64,000 nucleotides of DNA from Aristolochia californica (GCA_029961685.1 JARWKL010000001.1:52974062-53038061); one strand, 5' to 3'; shown: positions 23,083-34,711, counted from the first letter of the stretch. Notes: generated from the letters alone by a model not told the origin. Made by a program: numbers and translations.

Positions 23083-25421
23083 TGTTGGGAGATTAGCCCA
23101 AGCCCACACGACCAAGGAAAACCCACAAGTCCAAGTGTATTAGAAGATGGGCTCAAGGCCCATAGACCAAGGAGAAGGCCCACATTCCCACACAATGATG
23201 ACATAATGGTAAATAAAGAATAATCTCAGACAAATGATATTAATGTAATTAGTTTAAGTTTTAGGGGCATCATTGAAAATCAATGCTCTGGTATTGATTT
23301 TCAGGACTAGTATTATGGTGTTTTAGAATTGCATATTTTTATTTTATTTTATCTCTTTGTCTCGTGAAACCCAATTTTCTTTACTAGTGTTGGTTTTTGT
23401 CTAATGGTGCCATCCGAATAAGCCAACAGAATCAAGGATTCTCTTTGCTTGGGTAGACACAACAGTTCTCCTCTCTATCTTGTATTGAAGCAGCGATGGA
23501 GTGGTGCCTGCAAAATGAATCAGGAATTCTTGCATTGATGGCTCAAAGGGTTCTGAAATAACATGATCTGGAAGAAGCTCAGTGTCATCCATCGCATGAA
23601 GATCCAAGAGCCCCACACGAAACTCCCTTCTTAAGTTCGGGTGAATAAAAACCATCCCAAACCTGTGTTGTTCCCGAACCTTAGGCAATTGGTGTGACCA
23701 GTTCAGACTCCCCATTCAAATTCAAGTTCCGTAGCAGCTTAAAGATTTTCTCCTTTTCCTCAGTAGATTGTACTTCATTACCCTGCATGAGAAGATTTGG
23801 GAGAAGCCACTGGTCGATTCCAGGAGCAGCCAGATGCTACAAACCGGCAGATTGGAGCCAGCATGCTATGATGGCATCACTAGCGTCACTCATAGGACCC
23901 GCATTGTGCAAGGACCCGTTTCTGGGATGATCATATAGATCAGCAGCCGCAGTAGCATTGCTCTACTGCAACTAATTCAAAAATCAGAAATTAATCTCCG
24001 TTTTCATTCAAAGCCGAAAAACTCGGCCAGAAACCTCAGATCTTCCCTATCAACGCCTTGGAGCCTCAGATTGTATCATCGTCTTCTCCAGAATCTACCG
24101 AAGGATCAGGCCACACCTCTGTCATCCGAAGGATCACTGCTGTCTCTGAATCCAGGAACAACACTGTTGTCTTCGTCGCTGGCATATCTTTTTTGAAGCA
24201 TATCTGCTCGGTTGGAGCTTGGTTGGCAGATTGTGGCTGGCTTGATCCAGCCTGTCCGTTCTCTGCTCATTAACGGAAGTTGCTGCTATTTTTTTTTTCT
24301 TCGGAAGTCGTTGGTTGATAACGGTGTTAATATTGTTATTCATTGCTGGTTCTCTATTGGTATGATTGACTCCCGATAAAATCTCTTTGCTTGGTTGCCG
24401 CAGGAGGACAAAGACTCCGACTGATTGTCGCCGAAGACGACGACACTGTTGTTGAATTAAATTTTCCCAAGTTAGGAAACTTGGTTTTAATCGAGCGCCG
24501 ATTCAGCGCCTACCGAGACTCGGACAAGACTCGCCGAGTCAAGCCAGCGAACCAGCGACCCGTGGATCACTTATTGGTTCTGTCCCGATAGAGTCAACTC
24601 GGACTGAGTCAACGCAGAATGAGTCAACTCTGTTTTGTCAATCTAACTCATTCCACTTTCTTATTACCTCTGTTATGCAGATCCGGGTCCCAAGTTCTCT
24701 GCCGATTCCTCCCGTGACTCGATAATATTGGTCTGATATCTTACTCGGCTCCATTCAATCCCTTTTCTCTGATTGGATTATTATCTTAGATTATTACTCA
24801 GTTGTAGTATACTATTTTGTACAGCTTACTTATTTAGTGATGACTATCTGCGGATTATTTTATGGGGTTCACTTTTAAGGATTATTATTATTTTGTACGT
24901 GTTATTTGGTCCTATGCGCATTTCAGTTGTTGTTATTGTGTCTCTCTAATTGAGACATTAGAAGAGGACTTCTCGATTGCAAATAGTTGTCAACATTGGT
25001 TATTCTGATGAAGAAGAAACCACATGGTGACCCCAAAATATTATCTTCCAATGACTACCCTTTACCCCCTTATTTGGCATTTTTACTCTCACCATTTAAG
25101 AGTCGGTACCCTATGGAGGGCAACTGTGAGTGTGTTAGAAAATGAGCCCAAGGCCTACAAACCAAGGAGAAGGCCCATAGGCCCACACAATGATGGCATG
25201 ATGGTAAATAAAGAGTCATCTCATAAATATAGTATTGATGTAATTAGTTTAAGTTTCAGAGGCATCATTGTATTATTGTAGGATTATTAATTTATAAATT
25301 GAGCTTCAGGAGAAGGGTTAGGACACAAGTCTATAACGTCTTCTTCCTCCTATTTTCTCCTAATGGGTCCCTCTGTCTTTTTCTCCATGAACTAAATTCA
25401 TGGATTCCTAAAAAATCAATA
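23083..25421 (+). mobile_element. Copia-C: LARD-1 copy 2 with captured gene fragment
   Basis: The 5' LTR (from 23083, tgttgggagattagcccaag) is internally deleted and ends about 23290; the 3' LTR is 25133-25421. Both match Copia-B LTRs (aaggcccaca, atggtaaataaag, catcattgt). Flanking gtttt on the right (25422-25426) and gttttt on the left suggest an imperfect target duplication. The interior shares blocks with Copia-B: cccaagttaggaaacttg at 24467-24484 with the one near 19908, and tgttattgtgtctct at 24932 with the one near 20317. It lacks gag-pol. It also holds a kinesin-13A-like fragment in reverse orientation (23540-23959). Confidence 0.85.
23540..23959 (-). pseudogene. captured N-terminal fragment of a kinesin-13A-like gene, antisense in Copia-C
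   Basis: Kinesin-13A is a plant microtubule-depolymerising kinesin. The minus strand spells its N-terminal region before the motor: SNATAAADLYDHPRNGS, then SDASDAIIACWLQSAGL, IDQWLLPNLLMQG, EEKEKIFKLLRNLNLNGES and, after a frameshift, GLLDLHAMDDTELL and HVISEPFEPS. These match the conserved plant order known to me. A stop replaces a Gln after SAGL, a few residues (SPVA-like) are deleted next to it, and the frame shifts near 23690, so it cannot encode protein. Similarity ends at about 23540; a further open stretch to 23401 is unrelated to kinesin and unrecognised. The motor domain is absent. No intron is evident within the block. Confidence 0.85.
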
Positions 25422-25669
25422 GTTTTCAAGGAAGAAAGCTTCCTCCAACAAGTGAAGAAAATGTAGTATTTTTTTAAGGAAAGTGTGTTGTTTTTCACAA
25501 ATTCCATCAAGGTCTCTTCAGATAAGTGTGTTCCATTCTTCAATACATGTCTTAAACCATCTTAATTCATGTTTCAATTATGCAAAAATTCGTTTTAGCA
25601 CCTTTATATGCAAATCTAGTTCATTATGCTCCAAAACATCGCTATTTTTTTTTTTTTTTTTTTTTTTTT

Positions 25670-25950
25670 TGTGTGTGTTTTGAGTAGGTTGAATATATTT
25701 AATGTTTTTGGCTACAAATTTTATGCCAAAAATTAAGTTTTCTGTTTTTTAATAGCTTTTGTTTTTGTGTTTTGAGCAAGTTGAATATATCTGATGTTTT
25801 TTACTACGAATTGTATGCCAAAAATTAAGTTTTCTATTTTTGAATAGCTTTTTTTTTTTTTTTTTGTGTTTTGAGCAAGTTGAATATATCTGATGTTTTT
25901 GGCTACGGATTTTATGCCAAGAATTAAGTTTTCTATTTTTGAATAGCCAT
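25670..25950. repeat. tandem repeat, three units of about 95 bp, in Copia-A leader
   Basis: gtgttttgag starts units at about 25674, 25767 and 25866. Each runs through gttgaatatat, gatgttttt and tatgccaa-aattaagttttct to aatagc. Long T-runs separate the units. Confidence 0.9.
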
Positions 25951-26360
25951 GCAAAATTTCAGTTCCAAACTACCTTTGATTAGAGTTGTGCTAACTCTTC
26001 AAGTTGATGAAACCCCCTAAGTTAGTGTTTGAAAGGTTTATATAGAAGATTCATTGTTCATGGTTGATGATCAATTTGATCTCAAGGATGGTGTGATTTC
26101 ATGGACTAATACTCAAGTTTTTTTCCATCATTAAGTTGTTGTTTAAGTGCTGGAATTTATAAATAAGATTTTATTTTTTTTAGTTGCTTCATAAGTGCTA
26201 TGAGTAGCATGCTCGACCCCTTATATTACATGTTTTGTCTAGTGTTATGAATAAAAAAATGAGGCACTAGTCTATGAGTAATTGACATCTGAAGTTACTC
26301 TATAGTCCAACAACATAGATTGTGGCTCCATCGAAATTTGACTAATTTTTTTTAGTTTAA

Positions 26361-26912
26361 CGCCCCGTTAGTGCCCCTAGTTGGAAATTTATATCCTACA
26401 AAAAGCTAAAAATATTTTTTCCTATGATACACATTAAACCTTCAACAAAATTCTATTAGTGCCATACTAGGGAATTACATGGAAAATTTTAGAAATTTTC
26501 AAGAAAATTTAAATGGACTTGTTAGTGCTTTTTTCCAGGGAAATAAATGGAAATTATTAATCATTTTCGTACATTACCATACTTATCTGTTAAACTTTCA
26601 GTAAAATAAAATATCAAGTAAAAAATTGTCATGAAAGGTTGCATTGGATGAAAGTATTATAACATCAATTACCAAACACTTATTGAAAAAAATTCCATAT
26701 GGTTTTCTAACCCATTTTAGCCGAAAAATCTTACATGGAACATTATATGATTTTCTTGATAAAAAAATTCGGCTAGAAAAGTGTTTCTAGGAAACTTAAT
26801 GCACAAATGGTCCCTCGAAATGTATTTTTATTATAAATACATATTTCTACCCTAACCCTTTCTACTACAAATGCCTTTTCCAGCATTTCCTAGAAAAAGC
26901 ACTAATAGGGCC
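26361..26912. mobile_element. MITE, 552 bp, in Copia-A leader
   Basis: Ends are inverted (cgccccgttagtgcccct... and ...agcactaatagggcc) with TAA on both sides (26358-26360, 26913-26915), as for PIF/Harbinger-like MITEs. It is very AT-rich inside and has no frame. Diverged relatives lie at 53770-54235 (opposite orientation) and 57115-57240. Confidence 0.7.
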
Positions 26913-27056
26913 TAAGTATGTTGGATGATTCCTCTCTTTACTAGCGAAGTTATGTTATTTGTTCTTCAATTTCAGCTATTGGTTGTGTGTCTTTGAACAA
27001 CTTGTTTTCAAGAAAGACCTTGAAATTTCAAAAACTATGTGAATTAGAATTCCAAC

Positions 27057-27990
27057 ATGGCCAACTTCTCAAGTCACTCATCCTCTTCATCATATGCTGA
27101 TTTTGGTAAACATGATTCCTTGAGAATCACCACAATTCCTCTCAAGGGCCTAAGCATCTATGTGTCATGGTCACAATTCGGTAAACAGTTTTTAATCATT
27201 AGAGACCTTGCAGGCCATCTAAATCAGTCACCTATGCATGAAGATGAGACCTCTTATCATAAGTGGCTAAAAGAAGACACATTGATAGTAAGTTAGTTTA
27301 TCAATAATATGGAAGAGGTGATAGCAAACAACTTCACCAATCTCAACTCAGCTAAGGATATTTGGGACACATGCTCACAATTATACTCCATTCCTGATGG
27401 ATTACAAAATGTTTATGATATGTTTCAGGAATTATCTAAAACAAAACATGAAGGATCCCTTCAAGAGTATTTTGCCAAGTTGTTTGTCTTACTTCAACAG
27501 TGAATTGTAGTTCAACCATATTCAACAAATATCGCTACCCAACCTAAGCAACGAGAAGATTTTATTTCAGCAATATGTCTTGCACATGTGCAACCCTATT
27601 TAGAGGTTGCAAAAACTTAGGTATTGAGCAAAGCAAAGCACCCTTACTAATGTATTTGTAGCACTGTTAAGGGTACCAGGCAAAGCACCTTCTTCACAAC
27701 AAGAACAAATTAAAAAAAAATTGCTATGTAAACCCAAGGAAGGGAGAGTAACAACCAAAGAATAGGCCGAGGAAGAAGTGGTAAAACATATAGTCGAGGT
27801 AGAGGAAGAAGTGGAACTGATTCCAACTTTAATTCCTCCTCCAATCCAGGTCAAAACAGGAAGTACACTTTTTGTGGATTCAATAATCATCCAGTTGATA
27901 AACACTAGAATTTACATGTTGAACTAGATTATTTCAAAGCAAATCAAACAAATCAAGTATCCAAAGCAAAGACCTTGTCAAATGAAGACT
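27057..27990 (+). pseudogene. Copia-A gag relic
   Basis: Starts at an ATG (MANFSSHSSSSSYADF). Blocks IPLKGLSIYVSWSQF, YHKWLKEDTLIVS-stop-FINNMEEVIANNFTNLNSAKDIWD and LQNVYDMFQELSKTKHEGSLQEYFAKL fit UBN2/copia gag. The zinc knuckle near 27860-27910 is degraded (TFCGFNNHPVDKH). Several in-frame stops. Confidence 0.85.
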
Positions 27991-28018
27991 ATACACTATT
28001 TCAGAAATTCAAGAGTTT

Positions 28019-28390
28019 ATGGCAGCTTCTCATAATGCAACTACAACCACTAGCTCAGGTGCATTTTCATTAATCTCAAGTTCTAATGGTAGTTCTTCAT
28101 CTTGGATAAATGATTCAGGTGCCTTTGAACATGTCACAGCCCACATACATAACCTATTAAATGTGTTACCATGTACTACAAATCGGTTTGTATCCATTGT
28201 CAATGGATCTCAAACAAAAATTCAGGACACTAGTACTTTATCATCCTCCCTCTCACTTACTGGTGTTTTATTTGTACCACAATTTCCTCTTAGTCTTATG
28301 TCTGTCAGTCAAATAACCAAAAGAATCAATTGCTTTGATACCTTTTTTTTCCATATTGTATATTTTAGGACATCAAGACGAAGCAGGTGA
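28019..28390 (+). pseudogene. Copia-A protease relic
   Basis: WINDSGAFEHVT (near 28105-28140) carries the aspartic-protease DSGA core. GVLFVPQFPLSLMSVSQITK follows as in copia proteases. Frames break after 28390. Confidence 0.85.
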
Positions 28391-28539
28391 TTGGTGGAGA
28401 TTGTGAGTGAGGGTCTTTACTTCTTATATACTTCAAATGTGGCAGTTGTTGTGGATTCAAATAAAGAGGCACAACAATTGGTAAAATAGGTTGGATCATC
28501 CCTCTTTACCCAAGTTAAAGTCTTTAGTTCCTTCTCTAA

Positions 28540-29340
28540 GTTAAATTTCTACATTATCATGTGAATTTTGTGAACTTAGGAAACATCACCAATCTACTTT
28601 TTATCCTCAGGAAAATAATTTTGTTTCGAGACCATTTTTCTTTAGTTCATTCAGATATGTGGGGACCTATTAATATCCCAAAATTCTCTCAATTTAAGTA
28701 TTTCATAATTTTTGTGGATGATCATACTAGGGTAACATTATTATATTTGATGAAAGAAAGATGAAAGGTGCTATCCATATTCAATGACTTTAGTGCTATG
28801 GTAGAAACTCAATTTCATACCAAAATTCAAATATCCTGATCTGATAATGCCAAAGAGTATTTTTCTACTCAATTTCGGAATCTCTGTCAAGAAAGAGAAT
28901 TATTCATCAATCCTCTTGTGTCTAGACTCTAGAATAGAATGGTGTGTCTGAAAAAAAAAATAGGCCTCTAGTTGAGGTTGGCAAGACAATCATGCTCTTT
29001 ATGAATGTCACTCAGTTTTATTGGTCGTATGTTGTTCATATAACATGTTTGTTAATTATTCGAATGTCACCTAGTGTCTCACATGGTTAGACACCCTTTT
29101 CAAAATTATTGCCTAATACAAGACCATTTCCATTACCACCACGCGTGTTTGGATGTACTTCCTTCATTCATAATATGGAGCCACATAAAAAAAATCCTCC
29201 CAAAGTCATTAAGTGTATATTTTTGGGGTACAAAACTAAAAAAGGTTATATGTGTTACTCTCTTGTTCTTAAGAAAACATATGCTTCCATTGATGTTACT
29301 TTTTTTAGAGCCATAGTTCTCAGCTATCTCCCCTCCTAGT
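28540..29340 (+). pseudogene. Copia-A integrase relic
   Basis: CELRKHHQS-like zinc-finger end, then LVHSDMWGPINIP with FIIFVDDHTR (catalytic Asp region, 28640-28735), a broken GVSEKK-like block near 28940 and the C-terminal KCIFLGYKTKKGYMCYSLVLKK (about 29205-29275). Stops and frameshifts throughout. Confidence 0.8.
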
Positions 29341-29639
29341 TTCCCACCCTTTACAGGTATGCCCAAGCCAAGTATACCTATCGATCATCACATTCATCAA
29401 GAGGAGCAAATACCTAAGACTCCTCTCTCTCCTCCTACTGACCACTCACCTGTTCAGTATTCCAATGCTTCTGAGGTAAATGATCCTCCCTCTTCTCCAG
29501 TTGTGTTTGGGTCCCCATATGATACTCGTGCTATTGCCCTTCGTAAAGAACCATGTACCACTACTCATTCACCATCCACTTCACATCCCATTTACATTCA
29601 TCGTGTGTCCTCCAGTTGTGTTTCTTTTTTGTCCTCTAT

Positions 29640-31168
29640 TTCCTCTTATCAGGTTCTAATTAATTATGAAGAGGCATCAATAGATCCAAAATGGAGAGCT
29701 GCCATGGATGTAGAGATTCAGACCATGTATCAAAAATCTACCTAGAAATTGGTTCATCTTCCTAAAGGCTAGAAGTCAGTAGATTGCAAGTGGGCTTTTA
29801 CACTTAAATATAATCTAGATGGGACTATTGCCCAATATAAAGCGCAATTGGTGGCTAAAGGCTATGATCAATCATATAGTATTGATTAAGATGAGACATT
29901 CTCACTTTTTGCGAAAATGAATTCAGTTCGGGTTTTTATTTCTCTTGTGGCTACTTTTAAATGGAATCTAATTAGTTGGATGTCAATAATGCTTTCTTAA
30001 ATGGTGATCTCTCTAAGGAGATTTATATGGTTCAACCACCAAGGTAAGTAGTTGGGGAAAAGCAGGTATGTCGATTACAAAAGGCCATCCATGGGCTCAA
30101 ACAATCCCCATAGGCCTGGTTTGATAAGTTTACTATGGTAGTCACTCAACTCTGGTTCAAGAGATGTGAGAGCAACCACTCGGTATTTCTCAAAAACACA
30201 TGTTAGGGGAAGATTCCCATGGCAATATATGTTAATGATATTATTATCACTAGTAGTGACTACAATGGAATTCAGAAAGTCAAAGAAGAATTGAAAAGAA
30301 AATTCCAAACCAAAGACTTGGGGCTTCTCAAATACTTCTTGGGCATAGAAGTTTTACAATCGAAATATGGCATAGTTATGTCACAAAGGAAGTATACTCT
30401 TGATTTGTTACAAGACCAGAGAACTTGGGTGCAAGCCGGCCGATACATCTGTGGAGCCCAATGTTAAATTATATGCTAAAGGTGGTAGTAAGTTGGACAA
30501 TTCCAAAGATTGGTTGGGAGATTAATCTATCTCTCGGCTACAAGACCTGATATATATTATTTAGTCAATGTCATTAGTCCGTTTATGAATCAATCTCAGA
30601 AAACTCACTGGGAAGCATTGGAAAAGATTCTTCGATGCTTGAAGAAAAATCCCAGTCATGGGTTTTTATTCAAGAGCCATGGACATATATAAATAGAAGG
30701 CTTTGTAGATGTACACTGTACAGGTTCACCAAATGATAGAAAATCCACCTCTAGTTATTGTACAACTCTTGGAAGTAATCTAGTCACCTGGAGAAGCAAA
30801 AAACAAAATGTGGTAGCAAGGTCAACTGAAAAAATATAATATAGATCAATGGTACATGTTGTGCACTATTGTGGCCAAAATCATTCAATTTTGAGTTGGG
30901 GTTCCAAGTAAATAAACCAATGCAACTTCATTGTGATAATCAAACAGCCATACACATTGCAAACAACCCAATATTTCATGAAAGGACAAAACATATTAAG
31001 ATAGACTGCCATTTTGTTCATGAAAAGTTGCAAGCTAGTGTAATATCTATGCAATACATTTCATACAAGAACCACTTGGTAGATATCTTCACAGAGCCCA
31101 TTGCTACAAAATCTCTCCTAGAGACGTGTTCCAAGTTGGGAATTTATGATGTTCTCTCACCAACTTAA
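29640..31168 (+). pseudogene. Copia-A reverse transcriptase and RNase H relic
   Basis: RT starts at WRAAMDVEIQTMYQKST and runs through broken frames. The catalytic box is YVND instead of YVDD at 30228-30239. Then KYFLGIEVLQSKYGIVMSQRKYTLDLL (30330-30410), RLIYLSATRPDIYYLVNVIS (from 30516) and RNase H text with LHCDNQTAIHIANNPIFHERTKHIKIDCHF (30928-31020), ending KLGIYDVLSPT before the purine tract. Inactive: at least six stops and a changed active-site residue. Confidence 0.9.
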
Positions 31169-31175
31169 GGGGGAG

Positions 31176-31476
31176 TGTTAAAAAAAATAATGACATTCTA
31201 TGTAATTTAGAGGGTGAGTGGTATGTAGATTTAATTATGTTAAACTTTTCAGTCACTTTATTGCACTCATGCACTAGGATTTTATGTCCTCAAATCTATA
31301 AATAAAGGAGTAAGAGGGAGGACAAACATAACGTGCCCTTAACCCTAGTTTTCTCTCATCTCTCTCTTGCTCTCTTCTACTCGAGTTATCCTACTTTTTC
31401 TCTTCTCTTCTCTTCTTCTTCCACCTTCTTCTTACAAACCTTAAGCTCACTAATCATGCAACCACAAAATCTAACA
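31176..31476 (+). repeat. Copia-A 3' LTR
   Basis: 301 bp, tgtta...taaca. Collinear with the reconstructed 5' LTR, including aaatctataaataaaggagtaag (TATA-like, 31288-31310) and a pyrimidine-rich end. Confidence 0.9.
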
Positions 31477-32470
31477 AAAACAATTTAGTCATTGCGGAGA
31501 GAATGAGTTGACTCCTTACAGAAGTGTCAAGCCCAATAGCATGAAGAAATAAAAAATCATGAGTTGAACCCCTAAAACATAAAGTTTAAAAAAAAAAAAA
31601 AAAAAAGAGTCAATCCTTAAATAAGAGTCAACACCCATCTAGCTAGTGGAGAGGAAAAAGGAGTTGACCATAAGTTATAGAAACCTTTGAAACAAGAAAA
31701 ATGAGCAAACTTTGGTATTGAAGAGCATTACTACAAGAGTCGACTACATGGGAGGAGTTGACCCCATCTAGCAAGTGGAAAGAAAAAATGAGTCGACCCC
31801 ATGTTACATAAAATTTTCAAATAAAAAAAAAACAGGTACTAAAAAACTAACAAAAATAATTACTAAAAACAAAATAGAGTTGGCATGTTTACTAGTATCT
31901 AACGATAACTATGTACCGGTTTTTTACTTGACTTCTCAAATCATTTCATCATTTGTAGAAGCTTGGATAAGACGACTTGCATCTAATACACCTAAGCCTC
32001 ACACTATCAATATTCTTGTTCTCTGTTGCCATCACTTCAGCTTCTCATTTGGTCAACAAAATCACTTGTTTCTTTAGTTATAAACATTTGCATGTGTTCA
32101 GTGATACTAAGATACTCTTTAAGGCATTTTGGGTGACGTATTGGGGAGAAGAAAAAATTCAAAAAAAAATCAAAAAACTAGAATCATAGCTTCTTCTATT
32201 CCTAAAATATAAAAAAAACATGTGAGTCAATCAGTCAAAATAATTGGCATGAAACAAAACCAAAATTAAGCTCATTAACCATGTGGTGCAGGAATTATAC
32301 AATGTACTTCACCAAGGACTACATTTACGCTGATGTTGTTGTTAAGAGCAAGCCACCTTGGTGCACTGTGGAAGAATGGTGTATGTATCGGGCACTTTAA
32401 AAACTAATACATAGCAATAACATCAGTTTATACATTTTCTTTTACTAGTCAATATAACTTCTATATCGGT
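31477..32470. other. unassigned, with dispersed gagttgacc motifs
   Basis: 31500-31830 repeats gagt(t/c)gac(c) motifs at irregular spacing with partial longer similarity (catctagc-agtgga at 31636 and 31768). 32285-32400 has higher GC content and could be an old exon, but no family is recognised. No gene called. Confidence 0.4.
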
Positions 32471-34051
32471 TGTTAGATATTGAACTGAATCACACATTTA
32501 CAATTGATTAAGGGTGGTATGTATACAATTTAGAATATAAAATATAAGTTTTACATAAGAAGATAATTACAACATGAGATAAATACAATGGGATCTTATC
32601 CAATAACTAAAGGGATTATGCAAGATAAGCCACTATTAGAGAGGTCAATCTTGTCTCGAAGCAACTGAAATTGTGAGCTTGGCACTGGCTATATAAAAAG
32701 ATTTGTTTCGAGGGTTCTTGGAAGCAAAAGGCCAGGAAGAGCAGTGGCTGGGGCGAACGAAATCGGAGAGAGTGCATTGTTAAGTAATGAGATGTGGAAG
32801 AGTAGTGGCACTGGTACCGGCTGGGATGAACAAAATCGGAGAGAGCGCATCTTCCAGTGAAGAGATGTGGAAGAGCAACGACACTGGTAGCAGTTGGGGT
32901 AGACATAATCAGAGAGAGCACATTATCCGGTGAAGAGATGTGGAAGATCAATGGCACTGGTAGCGGCTGGGGTAGGCGGAATTGAATAGAGTGAATCATC
33001 CGGCGAAGAGATATGGAAGAGTAGCAGCACTGGTAGAGTTGGGGCGGACGAATTCAGAGAGAGTGCATCTTCCAATGAAGAGATGTGGAAGAACAATGGC
33101 ACTGGTAGCAGCTAGGGCTGATGAAATCGAAGATAGTGCATCATCTAGTGAAGAAATGTGAAAGAGCAGTTGTTGACTACAAGGTTTTCTTTTTCTCTTT
33201 GCTCGTGCAAAATTCGCATGTGTGAGTTCACACGCTACGCAAGGAGGATTAATTCTTCCCCTTAACTTAGTTCTCATGTGTGCGATTCTACTAAGAGGAT
33301 GGAGGGTGGGGTGGGGGGGTGTTTGGTGCGGCACCTGCAAGAAGCTTTGGGAGCGGTCGACACAATTGTCAGCAGCGACGGAAATGGTGGTAGGTGGTGG
33401 TTTGATTTGTTGGTCAATGGTGAGGGATGTGTCATCGACGAGAAGTCTGAAGGATAGCGATGGAACGAAGAACGGTCGTCGGAAGTGATGGTCTTAAACG
33501 ACGATGATGGTGATGGCAACGTGAGAGGAGTCGGACAAATACTGGGCAACGGTAGAAAGGGATTCTAGATTGGCAACGACATCGTTGCGAAAGTCCAACT
33601 ATTCTGGTTGGGTTACGGGGAGCACACAACGTGAGTGAGAGGTGACGAATACAACGACGAAAATTTTGGAAATGAAGAAATGAGCTTGGTGCCAATGAAA
33701 GGTGCAACAAGCAGAGGTTGGGCCCTGTGCAGCAGTGGGAGAGAGCGAGGTAGACAGAATCTAGAGCGCATTGTACGGGTGGTTCAACTTGGGAGGGTGT
33801 GGCAGAGAGTGAGTTACGGGTTGAGAAGTAGAGGAATCAAGAAAAAAAAAGATAGCAAATGCAAAGAACGATCTACTTTGATACCATGTTAGATATTGAA
33901 CCGAACCACACCTTTATAATTGATTAAGGATAGTATTTATACAATTTAGAATATAAAAGATAATCTTGACATGAAAAGATAATTACAACTTGGGATAAAT
34001 ATAATGGGACCTTATCTGATAACTGAAGGTTTTATGTTAATTTCTTATCAT
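32471..34051 (-). mobile_element. TRIM-like non-autonomous LTR element
   Basis: Direct repeats of about 160 bp at 32471-32630 and 33887-34051 share tgttagatattgaac, acaattgattaagg and ttacaa-ttgggataaata. On the minus strand the right repeat ends ...taaca and is followed by tggtatcaaagt, a tRNA-Met primer site (33876-33886), fixing the orientation. The 1.25-kb interior has no gag-pol, but contains a 73-bp minisatellite and GC-rich sequence at 33200-33850. No clear 5-bp target duplication was found. Confidence 0.75.
32738..33170. repeat. 73-bp minisatellite, six units, in the TRIM-like element
   Basis: Units begin aagag(c/t)a-tggcactggtag and end gaagagatgtgg, at about 32738, 32801, 32872, 32943, 33016 and 33088, with 70-74 bp spacing and moderate divergence. 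Because the unit is not a multiple of three, translated frames rotate between copies, so the proline/histidine-rich minus-strand frames here are unlikely to be real proteins. Confidence 0.85.
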
Positions 34052-34067
34052 CAACTATACCCCTTAA

Positions 34068-34703
34068 TAACGGTGGGCATCAAGCTGGGTTTGGCAAGGA
34101 ACCCAATTTGACCCAACCTGAAACATGCAGGGGCAAGGTTACATTTCCACCCCATGGGGTAGGGATGGGGATAGAAATAAAACTCGATGGGTCTGAAGTC
34201 GAGGATAGGTTTCTCTGAACCTAACCCACATGGATTTATACCTATAAACCCCACTTTCATATTAAAATGACATTTGGTAAAATAAAAAAATAAAAAACGT
34301 AATTGTTTAATTTTTGTTAGGATATTTAAAAAATATTTTTTATTTCAAAACACTTTTCACATGGACATTTATATCATCTTATTTAAAAATAAAGACTCAA
34401 ATATTTTTCCTCATACAAAAATTTAAAAATGTTAAATATCACCAAAGCCTTTATTTATAAATTTTTATAATTTTTACAAGTTAATAATTTTTTATGAGCC
34501 ATTATTTATAGGTGGGTCAAGGATGGGTTAGGGATGGGGTGAAATATTAAGGGAAAGAGGCGAAAAGGGGGTGGAACATTAGGGGAATAGAGCAGGGATG
34601 GGCTGATTTCCCAACCCCATTCAGGTTGTTTTCAGGGACGGAGATTGGGTTTGGATTCAGGTTTTGGGAAACCCTTCCCCAACAGGACCCGTGCCCACCC
34701 TTA
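34068..34703. mobile_element. hAT-type MITE, 636 bp
   Basis: Terminal inverted repeats taacggtgggca and tgcccaccctta (one mismatch). 8-bp flanks ccccttaa (34060-34067) and cccctcaa (34704-34711) differ by one base. GC-rich subterminal blocks with ggatgggg motifs; AT-rich core at 34260-34500. Abuts the TRIM-like LTR. Confidence 0.8.
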
Positions 34704-34711
34704 CCCCTCAA

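Larger units (their letters stand above)
18473..31476 (+). mobile_element. Copia-A: degenerate full-length Ty1-copia carrying nested insertions
   Basis: The 3' LTR (31176-31476, 301 bp, tgtta...taaca) is preceded by the purine tract aagggggag. The 5' LTR is reconstructed as 18473-18477 + 21782-21884 + 22835-23022 (about 296 bp) once a MITE and a hAT element are subtracted; its first bases read tatta instead of tgtta. A decayed primer site (tagtatcaaaac) follows at 23023. The leader holds Copia-C, a tandem repeat and a MITE; gag-pol relics run 27057-31168 with many stops. Flanks aaaaa/aaaac are a possible 5-bp target duplication with one mismatch. Without its insertions the element would be about 6 kb. 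Confidence 0.85.

Noticed and set aside
32280..32400. GC-richer stretch considered as an orphan exon
   Set aside because: Two frames are open but neither matches a family I know.
32616..33340. Proline/histidine-rich repetitive minus-strand frames
   Set aside because: Products of the 73-bp minisatellite, whose unit is not a multiple of three; frames rotate between units.
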